DNA from: Nepenthes gracilis
Taxonomy: Eukaryota; Streptophyta; Magnoliopsida; Caryophyllales; Nepenthaceae
Length of the DNA stretch: 64,000 nt
Direction: 5' to 3'
Assembly (NCBI GenBank): GCA_033239525.1
Contig: BSYO01000038.1
Coordinates: 4,355,556-4,419,555, forward strand
The translations under genes were made by a program, and so were the position numbers. The notes under the pieces were generated by a model, which ran no database searches, was not told the DNA's origin, and saw only the letters and a program-made list of their open reading frames with translations. Shown here piece after piece: positions 55,762 to 64,000 of the stretch (the first letter of the stretch is position 1; each line of letters opens with the position of its first letter).

Positions 55762-58419
55762 TGTTGAGTCTAGTCATTTCCTTGTGAGTAACTCAACAAA
55801 TTAGTTTGTCATCGAGGATTTTTAGATAGCAAATGATGGAGTCCATTTACCGAAGAGGAATTACGGAGATTACTAGCCAGTTAATGGAGGTTGACCGACT
55901 GAGAGGACGGAGAAGGCTGCGGAAGGCAAAAGGCCAGTCAATAGACATTGACCAGCCAAGGAGCGCGAACAACCAAGGAGAACGGATGGCCAAGGCATGC
56001 AGGTTTGTTGTGTGGCAAATAGCCAATCAACACATTAACTGGACCGGCCAAGGAAGTAAAACGTCAGGATTGGGCAAAATGGAAGGCTGGCCATTTTGTC
56101 CAGAATGTATTTTGGCAAAATGAAGGAAAAATGTCAGAATGGGCATTTTTCCTGGAATGCCCATTATGGGTGGTTTGGAGCAAAATGTCGAAATGGCATT
56201 TTGCCCAGTGTGCCATTTTACCGGTTTGAACATTCTGGTTGAATGGAGCATTTTGTCGGTTTGTGCAAAGTTACATAATGGAGCGCGGTGTCCAGTTTGG
56301 CAGAAATGCCGATTTAGTAGGAATGGACTTCTGATATTGAGATCTCGGTTTGCTTTTGCCTGGCTGGAATGCCGGTCAACATAGAGGTTGACTGGCCCAA
56401 GAGAAGATGCCAGTCAACGCGAGGTTGACTAGCCCAAGAGAAAAATTCGGTCAATGCAGAAGTTGACTCGCTGAGTTTGTGCTGTAAAGTTGATGGAAGA
56501 CCTTTTCAGAGTAGGTAGTTGACCTACCAGGTTTGTAGGCTTTTCAGAGCATATGCCGTCTGATCAGAGCATGCGCAGCTGACGTGCAGGGCATGGGTAT
56601 GTAGGAAGATCGGCAATGGGTGAAGGCCAGAAATGACAGAGATGGCTTGACAGATCATCTTGCCAGGTCAGCAGATGGAGATTTGGAACAGGTCATTATA
56701 AAAGCGCACCAGGAACTTCAGGAGGAAGCGTCAAAAATGCCAAGGGGCAAGCAATCACCATGGGCAAGCAATCGTCAGGGGTTTTATAGCCAGGGGCTTG
56801 TGTAGCCAAACACTATTGTGAAATATGTGAGAAGAGTGCAGTATCAGTGAGAAGAAGAAGAGAGAAAAATATAGTGTGAGAAGGAGAGTTTCCTTATTTA
56901 CTTTTGAGAGGTTTTTCTTAGTTATTCTCGGGTGTGTTATAGATACTCTATTTCTCTGAATTTGTGTAACCATTTTATATAATAGAATCTATTATCGGAC
57001 TATGTGTCCCGTAATTTTTTCTTAGTTGAGAAGAGTTTTCTTGTAAAAATATTATGTATCTCCTTTGTTCCTACTAAATGGTGGCTGACGATAATAGAGG
57101 GTTTGGATTTTTTGCTGCACCGGATCAGGTGAATTCAGGTTGTTCGAACCCCAATAAGTGGTATCAGAGATAGCTGAGATCGGCCCATGTCCAGAAAGGG
57201 CTACTTACGGAGGGTACTGACCGCAGAGGGCTACACGTGAAGGTGTTGACCTACTACCGAAGCAGAGTGAAGCATTGCAGAGGGAATGCCGCCGAGTGAA
57301 GTGCAGCAGAAGTGCAGCCGCCAAGGTCTGCGGCTATCGAAGTGGAAATTCTGATGTTGATGTTAAGGGGCTTGCCATTCAGTGCGGAGTTGGAAGGAAC
57401 GATAAAAGCACAGCGGACCTCAGCAGGGCCAACGGCGGAGCTGAGGTGGCGAAGGTAAGGAAGAATGATTCGACCGCGGGGAAGAAATTGAAGAGGAGTT
57501 GGACTACTCCAAGTTTGTGGAGCGGAAGAAAGTATCATTCTGCGGAGGCCAACACCGAGTTCCCAATTGAGGGGAAGCTGCTGGAAGGTAGGCGATGACG
57601 GTCGTCGGGTAATGGCGAAGGTGTTCGCCACAACGCCATAAGAAAAAGTTTGTTGGGTTTTGTCACTCCCTTATGAGTAACCCAACAAATTGGTTTATCA
57701 TCGGTGGATTTCTAAAAAGCAAATGATGGAGTCCATTTGCCAGAGAAAAATTCGGAAAAAACACTGGTTGGTCAATTGAGGTTGACCGGCTCAGAGGATG
57801 GAGAAGGCTTGCCTATCAACGGAGTTGACCGACTGAAGGAAAATGGCTAGTCAATAGACATTAATCGGCCAAGGAGCACGGATGGTCAAGGTGCGCGGAT
57901 TTGCTGTGTGGCTTAACATATCATCTTGCCAGGTCAGCAGATGGAGATTTGGAATTGGTCATTATAAAGGCGCACCAGGAGCTTCAAGAGGAAGCGTGAA
58001 AAAACTCCAATGGGTGAGCAATCACCATGGGCGAGCAATCGCCAGGGCTTGTGTAGCCAGACACTATTGTAAAATGTGTGAGATGAGTGCACCATCAGTT
58101 AGAAGAATAAGAGAGAAAAATAGAAAGTGAGAAGAATGAGAGTTTCCGTGTTTATTCCAGAGAGGTTTTTCTTAATCGTTCTTGGATGTGTTATAGATAC
58201 TCTGTCTTTTTAAATTTGTGTAACCATTTTACATAGTAAAATCTATTATTGGATTATATGTCCCGTGATTTTTTTTCCTTAGTTGAGAATGGGTTTCCAC
58301 GTAAAAATATTGTGCATCTCTTTTATTCCTTATTCCTACTAAATAATGGTTGACGATGACGGGGGATTTGGATTTTTCGTTGTATCAGATCGGGTAAATC
58401 CGAGTGTCGAACCCTTACA
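55762..58419 (+). mobile_element. TRIM-like non-autonomous LTR retrotransposon
   Basis: 5' LTR 55762-57153 (starts TGTTGAGTC, ends ACCCCA), PBS AAGTGGTATCAGAGA at 57157 matching initiator tRNA-Met, a 497-bp internal region, and 3' LTR 57651-58419 (starts TGTTGGGTTTTG, ends CTTACA). Flanks TGATC (55757-55761) and CGATC (58420-58424) form a TSD with one change. The internal region codes for nothing recognisable, although a 107-codon frame is open (57275-57598) with no stop-rich decay. The 3' LTR lacks about 620 bp present in the 5' LTR. It is longer than classical TRIMs because of the LTRs. Confidence 0.85.
56075..56290. repeat. Repetitive GGCATTTTG-rich block in the TRIM 5' LTR
   Basis: Irregular repetition of words such as ATTTTG(T/C)C, GGCATTTT and GGCAAAATG in direct and inverted form. 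It is absent from the 3' LTR copy, so it was either inserted into one LTR or deleted from the other. Confidence 0.6.
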
Positions 58420-58516
58420 CGATCCAACTACAGTTAAAAAAAATTGTGTACAAGAAAATATGAGTTGTCAACAAATCTAAGTGACTGGCTCAATCATGCA
58501 TGGAATCAATGTGCAG

Positions 58517-58957
58517 GTATTTCAGAAGGGTTCTCCTCTTGTGGCTGATGTATCAAAAGCTATTCTGATACTGTCGGAAAACGGGGTGCTACAGGATCTA
58601 GAGAACAAGTGGTTTTCTTTTCCATTGGAGTGCGCAACCTCGAATAGCAATGATGTGGAGAGATTTAGCGTGCAGGGATTCATCGTCCTCTTCCTACTCT
58701 TCGCTGTCACCTCGGCCATCTGGTTCCTCCTCTTCCTCGCCCGCTTACTCAACGGCTATGCCAACGAAACTGGTGGCGGCTTCACTTTCCGGGAGAAGTT
58801 GGTGAGGCTGTGGCGCTACTTCGATTGAAGCGAGGATGTGAGCGGCGGCGGTGTTGAGGGTGTAACGTCTGTGTCCATTTCGGATGCGCCGGATTTAGAT
58901 GAACGCAGTCCATCACGGCGGAGCTACGGTAGTCCTCAAGCCACAGACCATTTTTAA
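58517..58957 (+). pseudogene. GLR: Last exon of the GLR pseudogene
   Basis: After a likely acceptor GTGCAG (58516) comes VFQKGSPLVADVSKAIL, the end of the ligand-binding lobe 2. Then come LENKWF, a Cys-containing loop (PLECATSNSN) and the last transmembrane helix (FIVLFLLFAVTSAIWFLLFL), then a cytoplasmic tail. A TGA at 58826-58828 stops the frame, but the same frame stays open for 42 further codons to TAA at 58957, with Ser/Arg-rich tail sequence (ERSPSRRSYGSPQ). The TGA is therefore probably a recent point mutation. The exon lies 14.5 kb from the amino-terminal exons, with T5 and the TRIM between, and the pore exon is not present. Confidence 0.85.
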
Positions 58958-59439
58958 GCTTCAATTCCACTCCGTTGTCCTATGACATTAATTTCTGCAC
59001 ATATTCATTCAGTATCTGTTCAGTTATTGGAAAAACATATATATAAAAAAAAAAATTTGCTAATATTTGTTTACTAAAATATTAAAAACGAAAAAATATT
59101 TAAAAAATCATATAATATATTTTTCATTTTCTCTTGAAAATTTGATTTAAGTAATACTTTTATAAGACATTTTGTTTTATTTCTGATTTGTGTTGCCATT
59201 AAATAGAAACAAAGAAACAATTTTAATACATTTTTACTTTATTGGTTATACTCATTCAAATTTTGGTAGAGTCCAATAGCACCTCACTGATATTAAAAGA
59301 AATATATATATATATATTGTAGAAATAAAATCAATACGTTGCCCAAAAAAATTGAAAGGGGATACAGAGGGGTTAAGTGTCATCCGTGGATTGTGTAAAG
59401 TGATAATATCATACTTGAACAACTAGGGGGATTTTAGTT
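58958..59439. other. GLR downstream region, AT-rich
   Basis: No gene seen. It has AT-rich runs and a (TA)n stretch (59309-59325). Sequence from about 59440 belongs to copia fragment C2. Confidence 0.4.
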
Positions 59440-61240
59440 GTGAGTAAGATATTGTTAACTGTTTAATTTGAAGTGATTAGCTAACGGAGTATTTATTGAT
59501 TTGGATTTCTCAATGTTGAAATATTGAAATATTTTTTTAGTATAACTCTTTTGAGATATCCATAACTTCTTTACTTATTGATCACAAAATATTTTTATAC
59601 CATTGTATAGGGGCTTATTTTCAGCCCATAAAGTTTTTCTTCCAACTATATACTATATGTTGTCTGTCAATTTGGACTTCCTTTGACTATTCCATATAAA
59701 TTTTCTCTTAAAGACCACCATGGAGAAAAGCTACCCGCACATCTAGCTATTTAATTTCTAGATCAAGAGTTGTGGCCAAATCAAGAACCACTGATAGAAG
59801 ATATCTTTACAACTAAAAAAAAATCTCATTAAAGTCGATACCCTTCCGTTAGTTAAACCATTTTATCGCCAATCTCGTTTTGTACCTTGTTTGTGGGTTA
59901 TTCATTTTACTCTTTAAACGAAAAATTCACTTGTTCTTTAAAACTTGTTTGCCCTTAAGCAAATTAGTCAGCTTAAAAGTATTATTTTCATACCACGATT
60001 TCATCTCATCTTGTATGGCTTCCATTAATTATGACTTATACTCATCTTCCATGATTTTATTAAAACATTTTATTTTTCTACTATTGGTAAGTAATACACA
60101 CTTATCAGCCAATAGGCGAGAGGATGCTCTTTGATTTCTTATGGATTATCGGAGTGAAATGGTCTCGGTAGATTCTAAAACATTATGAAGAGCATCATCA
60201 TCCACTTTAATATCATCCACTCCATCAAGGATGGCATTACCTTACCTTGTTCACCATCTTCATCTTGAATTGATATCGATGTCAATGCCTATATTGCAAA
60301 GTTGGGTGTTATCATTTTTGGAGATCACCCTCTCCACTTTACTAATATCCTCAATAATCTCATCTATGACAAGCACTACTTTCCTTGACCTCACAACCTT
60401 GGACCTATCGTCCTTTAAAATATGGATAAAGAATTTGCATCCAAATACACACAAGTGATTATAGGAGATCTCCTTTTTCAGACCACACCTTCGATATATC
60501 AACATTTAGTGAGCGACAAGGTGAGAGGTCGATTGCATGGGCCACAATATTCAAGGCTTACATCTAAAATTTATCGAAAAGTTTTGCTTTTGAAAGTACA
60601 CAATAAGCTCTCGGTCAGCATTCTATTTATCCTCTCGATCACATCATTTAATTGTGGTGTTTTCGGAAAAGTTCTTTGGTGTCGAATTCTATGTGACCAA
60701 TAATATATGTCAAATGCTCCAATGTATTTCCGTTCGTTGTCACTCTAGATACACTTCTATGTTTTCCCTATTTGCCTCTCAATTATGACATAAAATTGTT
60801 CAAAAATATCGATGGCTTGATCCTCCAACTGCAATTGATATACTCACAATTTTTTTCAATAATTATTGATAAATTTGATAAAATAAAATATTCCATTGAG
60901 TATCTTCATTTTATGAGGTCCAAAAATATTATGATGGATTAGTTTAAAAAGATTCGTCTTTCTTGTGTATACATTTTCATAAAATAAAACTCTTTATTAT
61001 TTTCCGGCCAAACAATGAGCATAAGTCTTCAACTTGCTTTATTCACACCTCGAGGAAAGTATTTTTAGTTATACAATTCAACCCTTTTTTGCTCATGTGG
61101 TCTAGGCATTTATGTTACAAATCTAAAGACTCATTACTTCTAACTATATGTACATCTTCGACTGAAAGTGAGGCTTATAACACGTACAAATTAAAAAACT
61201 TCTTTCCCTAGGCTACACTAAAGATCTTCTAATTAGCTTC
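59440..61240 (-). mobile_element. Copia fragment C2 (integrase to RT)
   Basis: Minus strand, clearly the same family as C1 (18370-20110). It includes the GAG-pre-integrase block (HMSKKGLNCIT, about 61090), the integrase region, the linker around 60505-60260 (SYNHLCVFGCKFFIHI as in C1 SYDHLCVFRCKSFIHV) and the start of RT (about 60080-59760). Both LTRs are missing. The 5' side abuts the LTR of T6. It contains stops and frameshifts. Confidence 0.8.
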
Positions 61241-61259
61241 CATGCCCCTTCATAAAATG

Positions 61260-62254
61260 TGACGGGGACGTCAGTTCGGGCTGGCCACAAAAGAGAAAAC
61301 GACCCAAATTCACAACGGTCCAATTTTGCCTGAACGGTTAATGCTTTCATTGTCCAGATAAAAAGCAAGTGGGCTAGCTGAGACCAAAGAGTAAGACGGC
61401 TTATTAAAGCTTAGAACAGTCAATGCTTCCGTTGACCAGAGAGGTGGCTAATAGACCAGTTGGGGCCCAGGATGCACGCAGGCCAAACAGTAATTGGTCC
61501 ACGTGTCCATCTCAGAGCCACAATGATCATCTGCCCTGATTTTTTGCCTCTCCAAGAAGGAAAGCTCCACTTAACAGTCATCTTCAAAATCAATGCATAT
61601 TCCAGGAGGAAGGCACTAAAATCTGTGCGCTGTCTGTTGGAAACCCTAACAATTACAAAATACATAAGGAAAAAGACTAATTTCTTGGACCGTTATAGCT
61701 AGAAAATCGCTCACGCCTATGCCAAGGTAAGCGACAATCCTTAGCAGAGCACGGGCATCCAGCCCTTCTGTATAATGAAGGTAGCTCAGGGTTATGGCTA
61801 TAAAAGGCCATGAAATCTCCCTCCAAAGGCACACTCTCAAATACACACTAAAATGCCCACAAAAAATCTTCAAACAATCACAAACTCTCAAAAGTTCTTG
61901 ACCTCTCTCGAGCCCTCTAGCGCTCTCTCTCTCAACTTCTAGTTCCCAGCAAACTTTGGGCTGAGAAGTTCTGCTCCTCACGAGCAACCACATAAATCAC
62001 TCATCCTACGAGTGCATTCCCGCTTACACAAAACACTCATCAGCATTCATACTGTATCTGTTGCATCCACCTTCTCATTTCGGAAGGCCAATTACTGACT
62101 TGAGCGTCAGAGTGTTTTCGGTAGGACCAAATCCTATTGTCACCTAACCTTTTGTTTAAAGTTGGGGTGTGCAAGATCCAAAACTAAGCGAATGGATATC
62201 AAAATCCGACAGACAGCTCAACCCGAATCTGTTCAAACTTGAATCCATGACGCA
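61260..62254 (+). repeat. 5' LTR of T6 (995 bp) with TATA box
   Basis: Starts TGACGGGGACGTC and ends CATGACGCA next to the PBS (TCATTGGCACTGTCTGTGG). TATAAAAGG at 61799-61807 is intact and is followed by an A/C-rich leader. Within the LTR are 'GACTTGAGCGTCAGAGTG' and 'GTGTGCAAGATCC', both shared family blocks. Confidence 0.85.
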
Positions 62255-62346
62255 TCATTGGCACTGTCTGTGGAAAGCTAATAAAAAGCTAACTAGTTTT
62301 ACCTCTACAAATACTTTCCTTTACATAGTTAATACCATCAGGCAGA

Positions 62347-64000
62347 ATGGTGAATACCATAGCCTAAGCTAGCATTTCCGCAAGAGATGCTGCTTCTCCA
62401 AACTAGGACCACTCTACTGGTAACCTAGTCGGAGGGGCACCAGCACCATTCCTCCAAAACCTGGTGGAGCAGATGAACAATACAAACAAAATGCTCCTGA
62501 TGTTCTACACCCGCCTGGACAAGAAGAAGTAGTGGGCTCCACTCTCCACAGCTCCTGACCAGGCCTTCAGGAGAGGAGGCCAAAAGAAGAAGAAGCCGCC
62601 AAGAAAGCCACGAGGTCGGCCAACTCTCATGCTCCAGAAGTCTACAACGCTCAAAGTCGTCCTAGGCTTGAGGGGTGCTTGGGCCACAAGACTTTGGATG
62701 AGTGTCCAGGAAGAAAGAACCCCCAATATACTTGGGATGAGTCAAGGCCTCAGGCTCAGGAGGGAGCCTCCCGGAACAAACGATCTGTCAATGACAATAG
62801 CAGGTCGGCTATACACCGCACTATCGAAATAATGGAGTTGAAGACTTATCTTAACTCTAAGAGATCTGGGAACTTCTCCTGAGTGGAGGTAAAAGTTGAA
62901 AAGATCTAGAATCGCGTGTACAATGATAACAATGAACATGCCACAGATCTGGAAAGATCTTCTTTCGCTGCTGAGATCTTGAACCACCCATTGCCAGCTA
63001 AGTTTAAGATGTCGATACTCGATTCTTATGATGGGAGCGCTGATCCCATGGATCACTTCTACACCCATCCAAGTCTCCACGGCTTGGAGGATTCGGCAAT
63101 GTGCCAATGTTTCCTGCTCACCTTGAAGGGAGACGCTTGGATTTGGTTCCACCGTCTCCCATCAAACTCGATCTGGAACTCCCAGGAGCTCACTAACATC
63201 TTCCTGGCTCAGTACACTTCTAGCTGCCGGGAAGAGAAGTAGCTTTGGCATCTCTCCCACATCAAGCAGAGAAAGGGAGAGAATCTAAGGAAGTTCCCGG
63301 AGCACTTTGCAATAGTGGCCAGAAGGATTCCCAAGGTCACAGATGAAATGAAACTTGACAGTTTCATCTCAGCCTTGACACATGGAGACTTCTTCAACCA
63401 CCTGGTCCACAAGAACCCGCAGACCTTCTAGGAAGCAAAGTTTATTGTCAAGGCCTACACAGCCGTCGAGGAGGCTAATAAGGTGAAGCATCCCAAGAGG
63501 GCCAACCAACCTCGCTCTTACCCAGCCGATGGAAAGAGGAAGAACAGTGGCGGCAACAATCTCCACTGGAAGCAGCACAGGACTGAAGTAGTGGACCATA
63601 GGGAGTACAAGCCGATCAACCTGACTTCTCTCAACAACACACGAGCCAACGTCCTCATGCAGATCCGTGGTGAAAAATTCCTCAAATGGCCAAAACCACT
63701 AAAGAACGCAAAGGGAGAAAATCCTGCTAAGTATTGTGATTTTCATCAATCTTTGGGCACACCACAGAGGATTACAAGACACCCCAATAGGAGATTGAGG
63801 TTCTCATCTGAGGGTTCATCTCATCAGGTTTGTCAAGAACCTTGGACAGAGTTTCGGCTCCTCAAGCGGGGAAGGACCAGATTTATCCCAGCCATGGAAC
63901 CGGGTCAACATGATCACGACCCGGCTAGCCAAGACCCAAGCGGATCACAAGGAATGGCAAGCCGAGCGGTCAAAGTAGAAGACAGAAGAAAATGTCATTA
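62347..64000 (+). pseudogene. gag: Tat gag of T6, cut by the window end
   Basis: Starts MVNT at 62347 and meets TAA after six codons (CAA in the sister T5, which has Gln). The gag domain (62916-63242) is open: LDSYDGSADPMDHF, LKGDAWIWFHRLPSNSI, then TAG at 63241 where T5 has Gln. Next come EMKLDSFISALTHGDFFNHL (about 63345-63405), a basic linker, KYCDFHQSLG (about 63735) and ARTRFIPA-type linker sequence after a frameshift. Protease would begin beyond the window. Confidence 0.8.

Larger units (their letters stand above)
61260..64000 (+). mobile_element. Ty3/gypsy Tat-lineage retrotransposon copy T6, 5' part
   Basis: 5' LTR (61260-62254), PBS (62255-62275) and gag from 62347, running out of the window. 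The same family as T1, T2 and T5. The gag aligns closely with T2, including a shared TAG at the EEKQ codon. Confidence 0.85.

Noticed and set aside
59880..60134. Plus-strand open frame rich in Leu and Ser, similar to a minus-strand one at 19327-19683
   Set aside because: Both are antisense shadows of the copia RT region. Their similarity only reflects homology of the copia copies C1 and C2.
38311..61240. C3 and C2 as two halves of one copia element
   Set aside because: Both are on the minus strand, but the 5' part (C3) has the lower coordinates, the wrong order for one interrupted element.

Overview
This window looks like nuclear DNA of a flowering plant, probably a eudicot. It holds broken pieces of two typical plant genes: a clade-II-like glutamate receptor (GLR) and the first 18 codons of a RABA1-type small GTPase. 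It also holds plant lineages of LTR retrotransposons (Ty3/Tat and Ty1/copia), plant L1 LINEs whose ORF1 has DUF4283 plus a zinc knuckle, and many solo LTRs. I cannot assign the species. I found no intact host gene, rRNA, tRNA or CRISPR. Nearly all of the 64 kb is nested, decayed mobile DNA.

Layout. 1-1243: the end of a long LTR. 2026-9740: Tat copy T1 (minus strand) with gag, pol, a 40-bp tandem array and an oppositely oriented accessory gene (aORF). 9958-10853: a truncated LINE with a 16-bp target-site duplication (TSD). 11549-21560: copia element C1 (TSD ATTAT). Its 5' LTR is interrupted by a tiny LINE tail, an ORF1-only LINE (17-bp TSD) and two solo LTRs. 23154-23207: the RABA1 start. 23352-31230: Tat copy T2 (plus) with its aORF. 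31231-36686: a non-coding LTR element with a 2.3-kb LTR. 36687-38310: a second, separate aORF (T4). 38311-39120: copia fragment C3. 39274-40248: a solo Tat LTR.

40926-44011: the GLR amino-terminal domain, split by solo LTR S3 (41218-42971, TSD AAACT). 44633-55270: Tat copy T5 (minus), the most complete one. It has a 3' LTR, a W-box-rich 46-bp array, an intron-containing aORF with promoter-like sequence and poly(A) signal, a 40-bp array, pol, gag and a remnant of the 5' LTR. 55762-58419: a TRIM-like element with long LTRs. 58517-58957: the last GLR exon. 59440-61240: copia fragment C2 (minus). 61260-64000: LTR and gag of Tat copy T6 (plus), cut by the window edge.

The repeating biological unit is the Tat element. 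It runs LTR, PBS, gag, protease-RT-RNaseH-integrase, a roughly 40-bp minisatellite, then an aORF on the opposite strand. The aORF has one small intron at the same place in every copy. In T5 its 5' side faces an array of WRKY-type W-box cores. The aORF N-terminus resembles the plant 'putative gypsy-type transposon' domain and its C-terminal half is coiled coil. Antisense extra ORFs are known from the Tat lineage, but the intron, the array and the promoter architecture deserve a closer look. All copies carry many stops. Where paralogues can be compared, several stops are TGG or CAG codons changed by C-to-T or G-to-A transitions, as expected for long-methylated silent repeats. The three RT genes visible here each have a different lesion at the catalytic YVDD.
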